Shown: positions 20,201 to 31,730, counted from the stretch's first letter. The stretch is DNA of 64,000 nucleotides from Shinella sp. XGS7 (GCF_020535565.1 NZ_CP084758.1:3361001-3425000), one strand, 5' to 3'. Notes: a model not told the origin generated them from the letters alone. Translations and numbers: made by a program.

Positions 20201-21232
20201 TCCAAGCACAGCCATGTGGTGGGCAAGCCCAATACCAGCGGCAAGATGGAAGTCTGGCGCGATGCCAAGGCCGTGTTCAGCGCGCCGCTGGAGACCCTGC
20301 ACCAGCAGTGGGACCAGGTCAGCCACCGCATCACCCAGCTGCGCGACAACCCCGCCTGCGCCGACAGCGAGCATGCGCAGACCGGCCGTGCCGACGATCC
20401 GGGCCGCCATGTGCACCTGACGTTCGACCCGACCGAGGACGTGGCCGCGCCCTTCATCGCCAGCGGTGCCCGCCCCAAGCTGGCCATCCTGCGCGAGCAG
20501 GGCGTGAACTCGCATGTCGAGATGAGCTACGCCATGGCCCTGGCCGGCTTCGACACCTATGACGTGCACATGAGCGATCTGCAGTCGGGTGCGGCCTCGC
20601 TGCGTGACTTCAAGGGCTTCATCGCCTGCGGCGGCTTCAGCTATGGCGACACCCTGGGGGCCGGCGAAGGCTGGGCCCGCTCGGTGATGTTCAACCCGGT
20701 GCTGGCCGAGGACTTCCAGGCCTTCTTCGCCCGCGGCGACAGCTTTGCCCTGGGCGTCTGCAATGGCTGCCAGATGCTGGCGGCGCTCTCGCCCATCATC
20801 CCGGGTGCACAGGACTGGCCCAAGTTCACGCGCAACAAGAGCGAGCAGTTCGAGGCCCGCCTGGCCATGGTGGAGGTGCTGGCGTCTCCCAGCCTCTTCT
20901 TCCAGGGCATGGCCGGTAGCCGCCTGCCCATCGCCGTGGCCCATGGCGAAGGCTTTGCCGACTTCTCGCAGCGCGGCGACGCCGCCAAGGTGGCTCGCGC
21001 CCTGCGCTATGTGGACCACAGCGGCGCGGCCACCGAGGTCTACCCGCTCAACCCCAACGGCAGTCCCGAGGGCCTGACCGGCGTGACCACGGCCGACGGC
21101 CGCTTCACCGCCCTGATGCCGCATCCGGAGCGCGTGTTCCGCAATATCCAGATGAGCTGGACCAGCGGCGACAAGAGCGCGCTCAGCCCCTGGATGCGCA
21201 TGTTCCGCAACGCCCGCAAGGCGCTGGGCTGA
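17228..21232 (+). CDS. purL: Phosphoribosylformylglycinamidine synthase (large form)
   Basis: FGAM synthase, step four of de novo purine synthesis: FGAR + Gln + ATP to FGAM. It has 1334 residues, the single-chain proteobacterial form. It holds an N-terminal PurS-like domain, FGAR-binding and ATP domains ([34 protein letters not shown]) with a second AIRS-like repeat, and a C-terminal class I glutamine amidotransferase domain. The triad is C1178 (LGVCNGCQM) with H1299 and E1301 (MPHPERVF). A TAGAAT at 17165-17170 could be a -10. There is no strong Shine-Dalgarno before the ATG. It stands alone, apparently as its own transcription unit after the nucleoside operon. Confidence 0.97.
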   Translation: MASTTKHLLSFEGGNALSSFRAQALLPQLQAVNERITGLAARHVHWVWSDVALSEEEKAKLAALLDYGDAYAGGSEGSLVVVAPRLGTVSPWASKATDIAHNCGLNIHRVERVTEYRITLKAGLLDGLTGKERSLSQDELIACAALLHDRMTESVLLAREDAQHLFDEKDAQGLAHVDVLGRGRAALEQANKDFGLALSDDEIDYLVDAFNSLKRNPSDVELMMFAQANSEHCRHKIFNAKFTVDGEEQPLSLFGMIRNTEKLSPQHTVIAYSDNAAVMEGHAIERWMPAGDARAPKYEARAETAHVLMKVETHNHPTAISPHPGASTGAGGEIRDEGATGRGAKPKAGLTGFSVSNLRLPGLSEPWEQAQVGKPEHIASALQIMIEGPLGGAAFNNEFGRPNLGGYFRVFEQEVAGVQRGYHKPIMIAGGLGAIRADLTTKIEFPAGSLLVQLGGPGMRIGMGGSAASSMAAGTNTADLDFDSVQRGNPEIERRVQEVINHCWGLGAEKNPILAIHDVGAGGISNAFPELVNDAGRGAIFDLRKVPLEESGLAPKEIWCNESQERYVLAIAPGSLELFKSMCERERCPFAVVGVTTEARELILEDGEGGERAIDMPMDVLLGKPPKMHRDVQRVARDGGALNLTGVDLSKVALDVLRHPTVASKRFLISIGDRTVGGLNHRDQMVGPWQVPVADCAVTLADFKGFAGEAMSMGERTPLAAVNAPASGRMAVGEAITNLLAAPIELPRVKLSANWMAACGEPGEDAALFDTVKAVGMELCPQLGISIPVGKDSLSMRTKWPDGDISKQVTAPVSLIITAFASVADVRGTLTPELQAGDTSLILVDLGQGKHRMGGSILAQSLNQFGNEVPDLDDAGLLKSLVAAVNELRAAGKILAYHDRGDGGLWATACEMAFAGHRGVSLNVDLLVTEGDGVNDSRADFGDSKNWASQVSGRREELTLKALFNEELGALLQVRTEDRDAVLQLLRQHGLSKHSHVVGKPNTSGKMEVWRDAKAVFSAPLETLHQQWDQVSHRITQLRDNPACADSEHAQTGRADDPGRHVHLTFDPTEDVAAPFIASGARPKLAILREQGVNSHVEMSYAMALAGFDTYDVHMSDLQSGAASLRDFKGFIACGGFSYGDTLGAGEGWARSVMFNPVLAEDFQAFFARGDSFALGVCNGCQMLAALSPIIPGAQDWPKFTRNKSEQFEARLAMVEVLASPSLFFQGMAGSRLPIAVAHGEGFADFSQRGDAAKVARALRYVDHSGAATEVYPLNPNGSPEGLTGVTTADGRFTALMPHPERVFRNIQMSWTSGDKSALSPWMRMFRNARKALG

Positions 21233-21309
21233 GTCGGGACCGAGGACAGCGCTGTGCGCTGTCCGACGCCCGGCGCAGGACGGCCATGTCCTGCGGGCTG
21301 GGAAGGACC

Positions 21310-21346
21310 AAAAAAAGCCCGGTGAGCTGTCTAAGGCTCACCGGGC
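21310..21346 (-). terminator. Terminator of the LexA-box small gene
   Basis: GCCCGGTGAGC (21317-21327) and GCTCACCGGGC (21336-21346) form a perfect 11-bp stem with an 8-nt loop. Seven A on the plus strand (21310-21316) become the T-tract on the minus strand. It therefore ends leftward transcription from the 93-residue gene and also separates it from purL. Confidence 0.88.
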
Positions 21347-21431
21347 GAATGCTCGGGCTCCCAAAAGTCGAAACAGGAGAAAAGCGAAGCCCGGCAACTG
21401 CTCTGTCTGAAAGAGGGGGAAGGCGGGCCGC

Positions 21432-21713
21432 TCAGTGCAGCGCGCCGTACTTGGGTGCGAAGTCCCGGGTATCGTCCTCGTCGTCGGTGGGCATGACGCA
21501 GGCCGCCGTCGAGGAGCCTCCACGCTGGGCCGGACCCTCCTCCAGCCGGGCCGGAAAATCGGGCTGCTGGCGGATGCGCTGACGCGCCAGCTGGATGCTG
21601 GCGCGGAACTGCGGGGTCAGCTGGTCCAGGGCGTCTAGATAGGCCCAGTGGCGCTCGGGAAACTCGCGCCACCAGCTGACGATGCTGTCGGGGTCCTGAA
21701 GATCGAGATACAT
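21432..21713 (-). CDS. Small hypothetical protein under a LexA box
   Basis: A 93-residue protein of unknown function. The first half is Trp/Arg-rich and probably helical (DSIVSWWREFPERHWAYLDA; QFRASIQLARQRIRQQ). The second half is acidic and probably disordered (MPTDDEDDTRDFAPKYG). There is no signal peptide or transmembrane segment. A near-consensus SOS box lies 28 bp before the start and a strong terminator follows the stop, so it looks like a complete single-gene SOS unit. By position it could be a DNA-damage response or division-control protein, but no homology to SulA or other known SOS genes is visible. Confidence 0.8.
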   Translation of the reverse strand: MYLDLQDPDSIVSWWREFPERHWAYLDALDQLTPQFRASIQLARQRIRQQPDFPARLEEGPAQRGGSSTAACVMPTDDEDDTRDFAPKYGALH

Positions 21714-21740
21714 GATGGCGGGGCCTCGTGCTGCTCAAGA

Positions 21741-21760
21741 TGCTGTATGAATATACAGTA
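21741..21760. promoter_or_regulatory. LexA (SOS) box
   Basis: TGCTGTATGAATATACAGTA matches the E. coli LexA consensus (CTGT-N8-ACAG core, alternating TA) at 17 of 20 positions by hand count. It lies 28 bp upstream of the minus-strand 93-residue gene and 127 bp upstream of the rightward signal peptidase gene. The closer, minus-strand gene is the likely target. Confidence 0.85.
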
Positions 21761-21887
21761 ATTTTGAGTCGGGCGCAGCCTGGCCGTGCATTCATGTCGT
21801 GTGTGCCACCATTCGCCGCACAGGGCGGGCAGGCTGCAGGCGGGCGACCCACACTGGCCCATCTCGGCTTTTTCCGGAGTGCCCGCC

Positions 21888-22562
21888 ATGCGCCACTGGC
21901 TCAAGACCCAACGCGGCTTTCTGCTCTTCCTGCTGTGCTTCGGCTTCTTCCGCACCGCGATCGCGGACTGGAACCCGATTCCCTCGGCCTCCATGCGCCC
22001 GACCCTGCTGGAGGGCGATGTGGTTTTCGTCAACCGCCTGGCCTATGACTTCAAGCTCCCGCTCAGCGATGTGATCCTGGCGCCGCTGGGCGAGCCGCGC
22101 CGCGGGGAGGTGGTGACCTTCAGCGCGCCGCGCACGGGTACCCGTCTGATCAAGCGCGTCATGGGCCTGCCGGGGGAGGAGATCGCGCTGCGTGGCGGCC
22201 GGCTCTTCATCAATGGCCAGGCCGCGGACTACGGCTTCGGCGCGCGACTTGAGGAGCCTGTGCGTGCAGGTCTGAGTTTGCCGGCGCTGCGCCTGCACGA
22301 ACAGATCCCCGGTGCCGTGCCCCATCAGGTGCAGTATCTGCAGGGCGTGGCCGGCGCGCCGCGCGACTTCGGCCCCGTGCGCGTGCCCGCGGGCCATTTC
22401 TTCATGCTGGGTGACAACCGCGACAACAGCGAGGACTCGCGCTTCATCGGCAGCGTGCCGCGCGAGCGCCTGATCGGGCGAGCCGAGCGGGTGCTGCTCT
22501 CGGCGGACATCCTGGGGCACTGGCTGCCGCGGCCGGAGCGCTTCGGCAAGGCGCTGCGCTAA
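21888..22562 (+). CDS. lepB: Signal peptidase I
   Basis: An inner-membrane leader peptidase that releases exported proteins from their signal peptides; 224 residues. One N-terminal hydrophobic segment (FLLFLLCFGFFRTAIA) anchors it. The catalytic Ser is S35 in PIPSASMRPTLLEGD and the general-base Lys is K89 in TRLIKRVMGLPGE. GDNRDNSEDSRFIG is the third family box. CGGAG lies 8 nt before the ATG at 21888. It is shorter than the usual housekeeping LepB and not beside lepA or rnc here, so it may be a second signal peptidase. It ends in a 4-bp convergent overlap with the MFS gene. Confidence 0.92.
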   Translation: MRHWLKTQRGFLLFLLCFGFFRTAIADWNPIPSASMRPTLLEGDVVFVNRLAYDFKLPLSDVILAPLGEPRRGEVVTFSAPRTGTRLIKRVMGLPGEEIALRGGRLFINGQAADYGFGARLEEPVRAGLSLPALRLHEQIPGAVPHQVQYLQGVAGAPRDFGPVRVPAGHFFMLGDNRDNSEDSRFIGSVPRERLIGRAERVLLSADILGHWLPRPERFGKALR

Positions 22563-23845
22563 CCCTGCATCGGCGGGAAGCGGTCCATGGTGCGCAGCGG
22601 CGGGAAGAGCCGGGCCCACAGCAGGCTGATGGCTATGGTGATGGCCCCGCCCAGCACGATGGAGGGCCGCAGGCCCAGCCAGGCCGCGGCCGCGCCCGAC
22701 TCGAACTCGCCCAGCTCGTTGGAGGCGCCGATGAAGACCGCGCTCACCGCGCTGACGCGGCCACGGATCTCGTCGGGCGTCTGCGACTGCACCAGGATGT
22801 GGCGGATGTAGACGCTGACCATATCGCCCGCGCCCATCAGCAACAGGGCAGCCAGGGACAGCCACAGCCAGCTGGAGAGCCCGAACACCAGGGTGGCCGC
22901 ACCGAACAGCGCCACGCCGCCAAACATCCAGCGCCCCACATGACGCTCGATGGGGCGCGCGGCCAGCAGCAGGGTGGTGAGCGCCGCGCCCACGGCCGGC
23001 GCGCTGCGCAGCAGACCCAGGGCGGTGGCATCGGCATGCAGCACATCGCGGGCCACGGCCGGCAGCATGGCCACCGAGCCCCCGAAGAGCACGGCGAAGA
23101 GATCCAGGGAGATGGCCCCCAGCATGATGGGCCGCGAGAACACGAAGCGCAGGCCCTCCAGCACCGAGCGCAGCGAGGCCGGTTCGCGGCTGGCCGCCGC
23201 CGGGCCGCGCGGGATCATGAGCATCAGCAGCACGGCCAGGGCCAGCAGGCTGCTCACGCAGGCGTACACCACATGGGGCCCGGCCAGGTAGAGCAGGCCG
23301 CCCAGCACCGGGCCGGCGATCACCGCCATATGGAAGGTGGAGGAATTGATGGCCACGGCCTGGGCGAAATGCTGCGGCGGCACCAGATTGATCAGCACCG
23401 CCTGGCTGGCCGGCATGCTGAAGGCCCGCGCCGAGCCGAAGAGGGCCAGCACGGCCAGCACCGGCCAGACCGCGCTGAGCCCCTGGGCCGTCATGCCCCA
23501 GAGCAGCAGGGCGCACAGCAGGTTCACCCCCAGGCAGGCCGTGATGATGCGGCGCCGGTTGAGCCGGTCCGCCGCCTGGCCCGCCGGCAGGATCAGGATC
23601 AGAAAGGGCAGGAACTGCGCCAGGCCCACCAGGCCCAGATGCAGCAGCTCGCCCGAGAGCGCATAGACCTGCCAGCCTATGGCCACGCTCTGCATCTGCA
23701 CCGCGAAGGCACCCAGCAGGCGCGCGGCGAGGTAGAGCACAAAGGGGCGCTCGCGCAGGACTGCGAGGCTGGCGGGCAGGGGCATGGGCGGCGGGCGGGG
23801 CAGGGCTTGAACGGCTGCGATTGTCGGCCCCGCCTGCCACGGCAC
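22559..23845 (-). CDS. MFS transporter, EntS-like
   Basis: A 428-residue major facilitator with about 12 hydrophobic helices, resembling the EntS/multidrug-exporter group. Signs are FAVQMQSVAIGWQVYALSG in the first helix, the loop PAGQAADRLNRRRII, SQAVLINLVPPQHFAQAVAI and HILVQSQTPDEIRGRVSAV in the second half. The true start may be the ATG at 23785 (MPLPASLAVL), since the upstream part is Pro-rich and unlike the family. It follows the luciferase-like oxidoreductase on the same strand by about 36 bp or more, so the two may be co-transcribed. The substrate is unknown. Confidence 0.87.
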   Translation of the reverse strand: MPWQAGPTIAAVQALPRPPPMPLPASLAVLRERPFVLYLAARLLGAFAVQMQSVAIGWQVYALSGELLHLGLVGLAQFLPFLILILPAGQAADRLNRRRIITACLGVNLLCALLLWGMTAQGLSAVWPVLAVLALFGSARAFSMPASQAVLINLVPPQHFAQAVAINSSTFHMAVIAGPVLGGLLYLAGPHVVYACVSSLLALAVLLMLMIPRGPAAASREPASLRSVLEGLRFVFSRPIMLGAISLDLFAVLFGGSVAMLPAVARDVLHADATALGLLRSAPAVGAALTTLLLAARPIERHVGRWMFGGVALFGAATLVFGLSSWLWLSLAALLLMGAGDMVSVYIRHILVQSQTPDEIRGRVSAVSAVFIGASNELGEFESGAAAAWLGLRPSIVLGGAITIAISLLWARLFPPLRTMDRFPPMQG

Positions 23846-23881
23846 TGCGGCGGCCGTGCGCAGTGCGGTGGCCGCGCGCGC

Positions 23882-24877
23882 TCAGGCAGCCAGCTGGGCC
23901 AGCAGCTCGTAGGAGCGCAGGCGGGCGTCGAAGTCGTGCAGGGCGCTGGCCACGATGAACTCATCCGCTCCGGTGCGCTCGGCCGTGGCGCGCAGGCCGG
24001 CGCGCACCGTGACCGGCGAGCCCACCACCGACTCGGCCAGCATGCGGGCCACGCCGGCCTTCTCGGCCGGGCTCCACAGCGCGTCCATATCGTCCACCGG
24101 CGGGGGCAGGGGGCCACGCTGGCCGCGCTGCATGCCCAGGAAGCGCTGCTGCAGGGACGTGAAGAGGCGTTGTGCCTTCTCATCGCTATCGGCCACGATC
24201 ACGTTCAGGCCGACCATGGCATGGGGCTCGGGATGGCGGGCGCTGGGCCGGTACTGGCTGCGGTAGATCTCCAGGGCCTGCATCAGCAGATCGGGGGCGA
24301 AGTGCGAGGCAAAGGCGAAGGGCAGGCCCAGGTAGGCGGCGAGCTGGGCGCTGTAGAGGCTGGAGCCCAGCAGCCAGATCGGCACCTCGGTGCCCTGGCC
24401 GGGGATGGCGCGCACGACCTGACCCTCGCGGGCCGGGCCCAGATAGGCCTGCAGCTCCTGCACATCCTGGGGGAAGCGGTCCTCGGCCGCGCTGCTCAGA
24501 TGGCGGCGCAGGGCGCGCATGGTGGGGACGTCGGTGCCGGGGGCGCGGCCCAGGCCCAGATCGATGCGGCCGGGGAAGAAGCTGGCCAGGGTGCCGAACT
24601 GCTCGGCCACGGTCAGCGGCGCATGGTTGGGCAGCATGATGCCGCCCGAGCCCACGCGGATGCGCTCGGTGGCGCGGGCGATCTGGCCGATCAGCACCGC
24701 GGTGGCGGCGCTGGCCACGCCGTCCATATTGTGATGCTCGGCCACCCAGAAGCGCCGGTAGCCCAGGGCCTCGGCATGACGGGCCAGGGCCAGGCTGTTG
24801 TGCAGGGCGGTGACGGCATCGCTGCCGGCCACGATGGGGGCGAGGTCCAGGACGGACAGGGGCGGGATCAGGGACAT
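23882..24877 (-). CDS. LLM-class flavin-dependent oxidoreductase (YhbW-like)
   Basis: A 331-residue bacterial luciferase-like monooxygenase that uses reduced FMN. Family marks are [15 protein letters not shown] at the N-terminus, [38 protein letters not shown] and [16 protein letters not shown], then [20 protein letters not shown]. It is the MsnO8/YhbW type. The substrate is unknown. It lies between the histidine kinase (76 bp upstream) and the MFS gene on the same strand. Confidence 0.9.
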   Translation of the reverse strand: MSLIPPLSVLDLAPIVAGSDAVTALHNSLALARHAEALGYRRFWVAEHHNMDGVASAATAVLIGQIARATERIRVGSGGIMLPNHAPLTVAEQFGTLASFFPGRIDLGLGRAPGTDVPTMRALRRHLSSAAEDRFPQDVQELQAYLGPAREGQVVRAIPGQGTEVPIWLLGSSLYSAQLAAYLGLPFAFASHFAPDLLMQALEIYRSQYRPSARHPEPHAMVGLNVIVADSDEKAQRLFTSLQQRFLGMQRGQRGPLPPPVDDMDALWSPAEKAGVARMLAESVVGSPVTVRAGLRATAERTGADEFIVASALHDFDARLRSYELLAQLAA

Positions 24878-24953
24878 GGTGGCCGCAGTCTAGGCCGCCG
24901 GGCCCCGCGCCGTGCCGGCAAGGGCTTGGGCTTTGTGCTAGGCCCGGGCCTCC

Positions 24954-27617
24954 TCAGAGGCCGCCCGCCCGGCTCTCTCCGGCGCTGGGCCGCAGCACCG
25001 GGGCCGCATAGGGCAGACGGAAGAGGAAGCGCGATCCGCCGCCGGGGCGGGCCGTGAGTTCCAGGCGCCCCCCCAGCACATCGTTGACGATGTTGTAGAC
25101 GATGTTGAGCCCCAGGCCGGAGCCGCCACGGCCCAGCTTGGTCGTGAAGAAGGGGTCGAAGGCGCGGCGCCGCACCTCCTCGCTCATGCCCCAGCCGTCG
25201 TCCTCCACCAGCAGCTCGAAGTGCTGCGCGTCCAGCGGCCGGGTGACGATGCGCAGCAGGCCCTCGGGCCGGCGCTCGAAGGCGTGCATCAGCGCGTTCT
25301 GCAGCAGATTGGACAGCACCTGGCCCAGGGGGCCGGGGTAGCTGTCCAGCTCGCGCGCCAGGGGCTGAAGCTCGGTCTCGATGCGATAGGGCGTGCTGCG
25401 CCAGCGCGCCCGCGCCAGACCCAGCACATCGCCCACCACATCGGCCACATCGAAGCTGCGGCGCTGCTCGCTGGTCTGGTCCACCGAGAGCTGTTTGAAG
25501 TGCAGCACCAGCTCGCAGGCGCTGGTGAGGCCGCGCAGCAGGATGTCGCTGGCCGTGGCCACATCATGCAGATAGTGTTCCAGGGCCGAGCGCCGCATGG
25601 TGCCGGCGGCCAGCTGCTGGGCGATCTCGCGGCTGCGGCCCTCCAGGGTGGAGGCCGTGGTCAGGCAGTTGCCCAGCGGGGTGTTGAGTTCGTGCGCCAC
25701 ACCCGCCACCAGGGAGCCCAGGGCGGCCATGCGCTCCGAGCGCAGCAGCTCCTCCTGGGCGCGCTGCAGGGTGGCCAGGGCTTCGGCCAGCTCGGCGGTG
25801 CGCGCGGCCACGCGGGCTTCCAGGTCGGCATTGAGGGCGCGCAGCGCCCGCTCGGCGGCCAGCTGGGCGCTGATGTCGCGGGCCACGCCCAGGAAGCCGA
25901 TGGCCTCGCCCTCGCGGGAGAACACACCGCTCACCGTGAGCGAGGCCTCCAGCCGGCTGCCGTCGCGCCGCACCAGGGTCCAGACCCGGGTGTCGCTGCC
26001 ATGCTCCAGGGCCCGGGCCACGAAGGCCTCGCGCTGGGTGACCGGCCGGCCCAGTTCCTCGGCCGCCTTGGCGGCCTGTGCCGCCATCTCCTCGGGCAGA
26101 TGCCACAGATGCGGGCTGCGGCCCAGCACCTCGGCCTCGGTATAGCCCAGCATGCGCTCGGCGCCTCGGTTGAAGACGGTGATGCGGTCCTGGGCATCGG
26201 TGGCCACGATGGCCACCTCCAGGGCCGAGTCCAGCACGGCCTGCAGACGGTCGCGCGCGGCCTGCACTTCGGCCTGGCTGGCGCGCAGGACCGTGATGTC
26301 GCGGCCGGTGCCGCGGTAGCCCCGGAAATTGCCCGCCGCGTCGAAGAAGGGGGCGCCCGAGATGCTCAGATAGCGCAGGCCGCCATCGGTGGTGTAGACC
26401 GCGTACTCGAAATTGCGGAAGGTCTCGCGCCGCACCAGGCTCTCGCGATGGGCCTGCCAGTCTATGCCCGGCACCAGGGCCGGCGAGTCCCAGCGCCGGT
26501 GGCCGAGCACCGCATTGGAGCTGGTGTTGCTGGCCTCCTCGGCCATGCGCGAGGTGTAGGTGAAGCGCAGCTCGGCATCCTGCTCCCAGACCCAGTCGCT
26601 GGCCAGGGCCGCCAGGGTGCGAAAGCGCGACTGCGACTCTTCCAGCTCGGCCCGCATCTGGCGCCCCTGCTCGATCTCCCGGCTCAGGCGTTCGTTGTCG
26701 CGGCACTGGGCGCGCCACATCCCGGTCAGCAGACCCACGAGCAGGGTCACCAGGGCACAGCCGCCCCACAGGGCCAGCAGGCCCGGGCTCCAGCCCGCCC
26801 CCGCCCCCCAGCCGCCCTGGGGCCGGGCCAGCAGCAGCCAGTCCGCACCCGGCAGACGCACCGCCAGCATCACGCGCTCGGCCGAGGGCAGGGGGGACAG
26901 ATGCCCCAAGCCCCAGACCAGGGGGCCGGGGCCACCCTCGGGTTCGCTGGCGTGCAGGGCCAGCTCCAGATCCGCCTCGTAGGGCAGGCCGGCGGCCGCG
27001 ATGAAGCGCTCCAGATCGGCCACCACCGAGACCACCCCCCAGTAGCGGGTGTCGCCCCCGTCCCCGCGCAGAAAGACGGGGCTGCGCTGTATCACGCCCT
27101 GGCCGCCCTGGACCAGGGCGACCGGCGCCCGCAGCACCGGCTGGCGCAAACGTCGCGCCTCCTCCACCTGGTCCCACTGGCGCGGAATCTTGCGGTAGTC
27201 CAGATTGATCACCGCCTCGTTGCCGGCCCGGGGGTAGACGTAGCGGGCCACATCATCGGGGGCTGCCACCACGCTGCGCAGATGGGGCAGCAGGGGCATG
27301 GAGCGCTGCAGCATCAGCTCGAAGCGCTGCTCGTTGAGCCCTCCGTCCACCTGGATCATGGCGCCCAGGCCCAGGGTGGGGGCAAACGTGGCCTGGCCGG
27401 TGGCCTCCAGGCGGTCGCGCAGCACCATCAGGCGCTGTTCCACCTGGCGGCGCTCGCTGCTGGCGCGGCTTTCGCGCTCCTGACGCTGCAGCCACAGGCC
27501 CAGCAGCAGGCTCAGCAGCAGGCAGAGCCAGACCGGCCAGTAGGCCAGCCAAAGCGGCCGCCGCGCTGCGGCAGAAAGGCCTTGGGGCGGCGTCGGATGG
27601 GCTGTGCGCTTGTCCAT
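24954..27617 (-). CDS. CHASE-PAS-PAS sensor histidine kinase
   Basis: A membrane sensor kinase of 887 residues. Transmembrane segment 1 is at about 25-45 (WPVWLCLLLSLLLGLWLQ), then an extracytoplasmic CHASE-like domain (about 50-270), a second transmembrane segment near 285-305, two PAS/PAC modules (about 335-590; DITVLRASQAEVQAARDRL) and a coiled coil. The phospho-acceptor His is H642 in GVAHELNTPLGN. The ATPase domain has an N box (LLQNALMHAF), DDGWG, FFTTKLGRGGSGLGLNIV. No response regulator is adjacent, so its partner is elsewhere. It lies 82 bp after the DegP-type protease on the same strand. Confidence 0.9.
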   Translation of the reverse strand: MDKRTAHPTPPQGLSAAARRPLWLAYWPVWLCLLLSLLLGLWLQRQERESRASSERRQVEQRLMVLRDRLEATGQATFAPTLGLGAMIQVDGGLNEQRFELMLQRSMPLLPHLRSVVAAPDDVARYVYPRAGNEAVINLDYRKIPRQWDQVEEARRLRQPVLRAPVALVQGGQGVIQRSPVFLRGDGGDTRYWGVVSVVADLERFIAAAGLPYEADLELALHASEPEGGPGPLVWGLGHLSPLPSAERVMLAVRLPGADWLLLARPQGGWGAGAGWSPGLLALWGGCALVTLLVGLLTGMWRAQCRDNERLSREIEQGRQMRAELEESQSRFRTLAALASDWVWEQDAELRFTYTSRMAEEASNTSSNAVLGHRRWDSPALVPGIDWQAHRESLVRRETFRNFEYAVYTTDGGLRYLSISGAPFFDAAGNFRGYRGTGRDITVLRASQAEVQAARDRLQAVLDSALEVAIVATDAQDRITVFNRGAERMLGYTEAEVLGRSPHLWHLPEEMAAQAAKAAEELGRPVTQREAFVARALEHGSDTRVWTLVRRDGSRLEASLTVSGVFSREGEAIGFLGVARDISAQLAAERALRALNADLEARVAARTAELAEALATLQRAQEELLRSERMAALGSLVAGVAHELNTPLGNCLTTASTLEGRSREIAQQLAAGTMRRSALEHYLHDVATASDILLRGLTSACELVLHFKQLSVDQTSEQRRSFDVADVVGDVLGLARARWRSTPYRIETELQPLARELDSYPGPLGQVLSNLLQNALMHAFERRPEGLLRIVTRPLDAQHFELLVEDDGWGMSEEVRRRAFDPFFTTKLGRGGSGLGLNIVYNIVNDVLGGRLELTARPGGGSRFLFRLPYAAPVLRPSAGESRAGGL

Positions 27618-27698
27618 GGGGCGGTGCGTCCCACGCTACCACAAGGCCGTGGCACGCCGGCTCCCCGTCTACCCCAGGAGGACGGGGGGCGCGCGCCT

Positions 27699-28775
<1,077 letters not shown>

Positions 28776-28803
28776 GATGGGCGTAGCCTTAGACTGCGGC
28801 CCG

Positions 28804-29529
28804 ATGATAAGACCTGACCCTGGCTCCCGCCATGAACGCCTGGACGCGCTGCGCGGCTTCGCCGTGCTGTGGATGGCGGTCTTCCATTTCTGCTTCGACC
28901 TGGCCTGGTTCCGCTATGCCGGCTGGGACTTCTACCGCGACCCCTTCTGGCTGCAGCAGCGCACCGCCATCGTCAGCCTCTTCCTGCTCTGCGCCGGGGC
29001 CGGCCAGGCCTGCGCGCTGGCGGCCGGCCAGCCCTGGGCGCGCTTCTGGCGGCGCTGGACCCAGGTGGCGGGCTGTGCGGTGCTGGTGAGCCTGGGCTCC
29101 TGGCTGGCTTTCCCGCGCAGCTATATCAGCTTCGGCGTGCTGCATGGCATGGCCCTGATGCTGATCCTGCTGCGCGCCCTGGGCCCGCGCCTGCCCCTGG
29201 CCGCGCTCTGGCCCCTGGGCCTGCTGCTGGTGCTGCTGCCCCAGTTCGCGGCGCAGCCGTTCTTTGACGCACGCTGGAGCAACTGGGTGGGCCTGGTGAC
29301 GCGCCGCCCGGTGACCGAGGACTATGTGCCCGTGCTGCCCTGGCTGGGCGTGATGCTCTGGGGCTATGCCCTGGCGCGCTGGCGGCCGGCCTGGTTGGCG
29401 GGGGGCATCGTGCCGGGTCTGAGCCCGCTGGCCGTGCTGGGGCGCTGGTCGCTGAGCTTCTACATGCTGCACCAGCCCCTGCTGATTGGCGGCCTGTGGC
29501 TGTTCCGGCAGGCGACAATAGGGGTATGA
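28804..29529 (+). CDS. DUF1624 membrane acyltransferase-like protein
   Basis: A 241-residue polytopic membrane protein of the DUF1624 / heparan-alpha-glucosaminide N-acetyltransferase-like group. [20 protein letters not shown] with FCFDLAWF is the family's N-terminal box, [15 protein letters not shown] a mid motif, and [19 protein letters not shown] the typical end. About seven hydrophobic helices are visible. Acyl transfer to a cell-envelope sugar is the family expectation, but the substrate is unknown. The stop overlaps the rlmB start (ATGA), so the two genes are translationally linked. Confidence 0.87.
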   Translation: MIRPDPGSRHERLDALRGFAVLWMAVFHFCFDLAWFRYAGWDFYRDPFWLQQRTAIVSLFLLCAGAGQACALAAGQPWARFWRRWTQVAGCAVLVSLGSWLAFPRSYISFGVLHGMALMLILLRALGPRLPLAALWPLGLLLVLLPQFAAQPFFDARWSNWVGLVTRRPVTEDYVPVLPWLGVMLWGYALARWRPAWLAGGIVPGLSPLAVLGRWSLSFYMLHQPLLIGGLWLFRQATIGV

Positions 29530-30272
29530 GCAGCGCCAACAAAGTACTTTTCGGTTTCCATGCCGTCACCGTGCGGCTGAAGACCGCGCCCGACTCCATC
29601 AGCGAGATCCATATCGACGCCAGCCGCCGCGACCAGCGCATGCGGCAGTTCGTCGAGCGGGCCAAGGAAGCCGGCGCCAAGCTGCTGGACAGCGACGATG
29701 ATCGCCTCAAGGCCCTGTGCGGCACCCACCGCCACCAGGGCGTGGTGGCCCGTGTCTCGGCCGTGAGCCAGGCCCGCACCCTGGACGAGGTGCTGGAGGA
29801 TGTGGAGTCCGCTGAGGACACGCCCCTGATCCTGGTGCTGGACGGTGTGACCGATCCCCACAATCTGGGCGCCTGCCTGCGCGTGGCCGACGGGGCCGGC
29901 GCGCATGCCGTGGTGGCGCCCAAGGACCATGCCGTGGGGCTGAATGCCACCGTGGCCAAGGTGGCCAGTGGCGCGGCCGAGACCGTGCCCTATCTGATGG
30001 TCACCAATCTGGCGCGCAGCCTCAAGGAGCTCAAGGAGCGCAATGTCTGGGTGGTGGGCACCTCGGACCAGGCCGAGAAATCCATCTACGACCTGGACCT
30101 CAAGGGCCCCGTGGCCCTGGTGCTGGGCGCCGAGGGCTCGGGCATGCGCCAGCTCACGGCCAAGACCTGCGATGAGCTGGTGCGCATCCCCATGAAGGGC
30201 GCGGTGGAGAGCCTCAATGTCTCGGTGGCCGCCGCCGTCTGCCTGTACGAAGCCCTGCGCCAGCGCGGCTAA
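29526..30272 (+). CDS. rlmB: 23S rRNA (guanosine-2'-O)-methyltransferase RlmB
   Basis: A SPOUT/TrmH-family enzyme that 2'-O-methylates G2251 in the ribosomal P loop; 248 residues. The N-terminal L30e-like substrate-binding domain (about 1-80, [29 protein letters not shown]) precedes the knotted SAM domain with [37 protein letters not shown] and [20 protein letters not shown]. All three TrmH motifs are intact. It overlaps the DUF1624 gene by 4 bp. Confidence 0.95.
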   Translation: MSSANKVLFGFHAVTVRLKTAPDSISEIHIDASRRDQRMRQFVERAKEAGAKLLDSDDDRLKALCGTHRHQGVVARVSAVSQARTLDEVLEDVESAEDTPLILVLDGVTDPHNLGACLRVADGAGAHAVVAPKDHAVGLNATVAKVASGAAETVPYLMVTNLARSLKELKERNVWVVGTSDQAEKSIYDLDLKGPVALVLGAEGSGMRQLTAKTCDELVRIPMKGAVESLNVSVAAAVCLYEALRQRG

Positions 30273-30287
30273 GGCTCCGGCCGCTTC

Positions 30288-31730
30288 TCAATCCGCCAGC
30301 GCTGCCTCGGGCGGCGCCAGGTCCACGCGGTTGCGGCCGGCGGTCTTGGCCGCGTAGAGCGCCCGGTCGGCCGCGGCCAGCAAGGGCTGCAGATCCGCGC
30401 TGCGCTGCTGGGCCGCCACGCCGATGCTGACCGTGGCCTGCAGCGCCCGGCCCTCGCCCAGATCGATCTGGGCGGCCGCAAAGGCCGCCCGCAGGCGCTC
30501 GGCCACGATCTGGGCCTCGGCCGCTCCGCAGCCCGGCAGCAGGATGGCAAACTCCTCGCCGCCCACCCGTCCCATCAGGTCCACCTCGCGCAGGCCGCCG
30601 AGCGCCAGGCCGGCAAAGCGGGCCAGCACGGTGTCGCCGGCCGCATGGCCGTACTCGTCATTGATGCGCTTGAAGTGGTCCAGGTCCAGCATCAGCAGGG
30701 CCGTGGCCTGACCCTGGGCAGCCAGACGCGCCAGGGCGAGCGCGGCCTGTTCATGGAAGGCGTGGCGATTGAGCAGGCCGCTGAGCGGATCGTGGGTGGC
30801 CAGATAGTGCAGGCGCTGCAGCAGCTGCTCGCGCGCCGCCATCACACAGGCCACGGTGATGGGCGCCACCGCGATCATGGACACGCCCAGGCGGATGGAG
30901 AGCAGGGCGTTGGGCGTGTTCGGGTCCAGCCCCACCGGCAGCCAGCCCAGAGAAATGGAGATCAGGGCCCAGCTGCCGAAGAGCAGGGTGAGCACGGCCG
31001 TGCCGAAGACGCCATAGCTCAGGGCGCACCACAGCAGGGCCGGCACCGGAAAGGCCACCGCGCCGGGGCCGGCCACCATCAGACCCAGGCCGCAGGCCAG
31101 CACCAGGGCCAGCACCGGCGCCACCGCGCGCAGCGAACCGAGCCGGTGCGCGGGCACGACCGCGGCGCCGTGCAGCCGCCGCTCCGGCGCCAGGCGCGGC
31201 GCGGGCAGGGTGAGCATGGCCGGCAAGAAGGCGATGTAGTTGGCCAGTTCGCTGGCAAAGCAGTAGATCCAGCCGCCCAGGGCGTCCGTGCCCAGCAGGC
31301 GCGGGCCCAGGGGCAGTCCCACCAGGGCGGCGGTGGCCGAGGCCAGGGTCACGACCAGGAGCAGGCGCGGCACCGAGAGCGGGCCCTGCAGGCGGCGGTC
31401 CTCGGCCGGCAGGCGCGAAAGCAGCCACCAGCCCATCAGCACGCCCTGCAGATTGCCCAGGGTCATCAGCAGGCTGAAGCGCAGCTCGCTGCCGGTGAGC
31501 TGGTCGGCCAGCAGATAGCCCAACACGGCCGAGCCCCAGCCCAGGGGCCGGGCAAAGCCGGGCCAGCGCAGCATCAGGCCCAGCAGCAGGGCATTGGCGG
31601 GCCACAGCGAGGCCAGCTGCCCCATGGGCCGGCTGGCAATGCCCACGAGGGCGGCCACCAGCACCAGCAGGCCGGGCAACAGGCCCAGCCACAGGCCCGA
31701 GGGCCGCGAAGAAGAAGTCCCAACCACCAT
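30288..31730 (-). CDS. MASE1-GGDEF diguanylate cyclase
   Basis: A 480-residue membrane protein making cyclic di-GMP. The N-terminal part (about 10-300) is a multi-helix MASE1-like sensor ([20 protein letters not shown]). The C-terminal GGDEF domain (about 315-475) has [30 protein letters not shown] and an active GGEEF site in [19 protein letters not shown] five residues before GGEEF is an intact RxxD inhibitory site, so product feedback is expected. It is a possible but unproven input for the adhesin secretion genes about 8 kb away, as c-di-GMP controls LapA-type systems. It is divergent from upp. Confidence 0.92.
   Translation of the reverse strand: MVVGTSSSRPSGLWLGLLPGLLVLVAALVGIASRPMGQLASLWPANALLLGLMLRWPGFARPLGWGSAVLGYLLADQLTGSELRFSLLMTLGNLQGVLMGWWLLSRLPAEDRRLQGPLSVPRLLLVVTLASATAALVGLPLGPRLLGTDALGGWIYCFASELANYIAFLPAMLTLPAPRLAPERRLHGAAVVPAHRLGSLRAVAPVLALVLACGLGLMVAGPGAVAFPVPALLWCALSYGVFGTAVLTLLFGSWALISISLGWLPVGLDPNTPNALLSIRLGVSMIAVAPITVACVMAAREQLLQRLHYLATHDPLSGLLNRHAFHEQAALALARLAAQGQATALLMLDLDHFKRINDEYGHAAGDTVLARFAGLALGGLREVDLMGRVGGEEFAILLPGCGAAEAQIVAERLRAAFAAAQIDLGEGRALQATVSIGVAAQQRSADLQPLLAAADRALYAAKTAGRNRVDLAPPEAALAD

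Noticed and set aside
17027-21124. 1365-codon antisense frame opposite purL
   Set aside because: Same compositional artefact; purL carries intact catalytic motifs on the plus strand.
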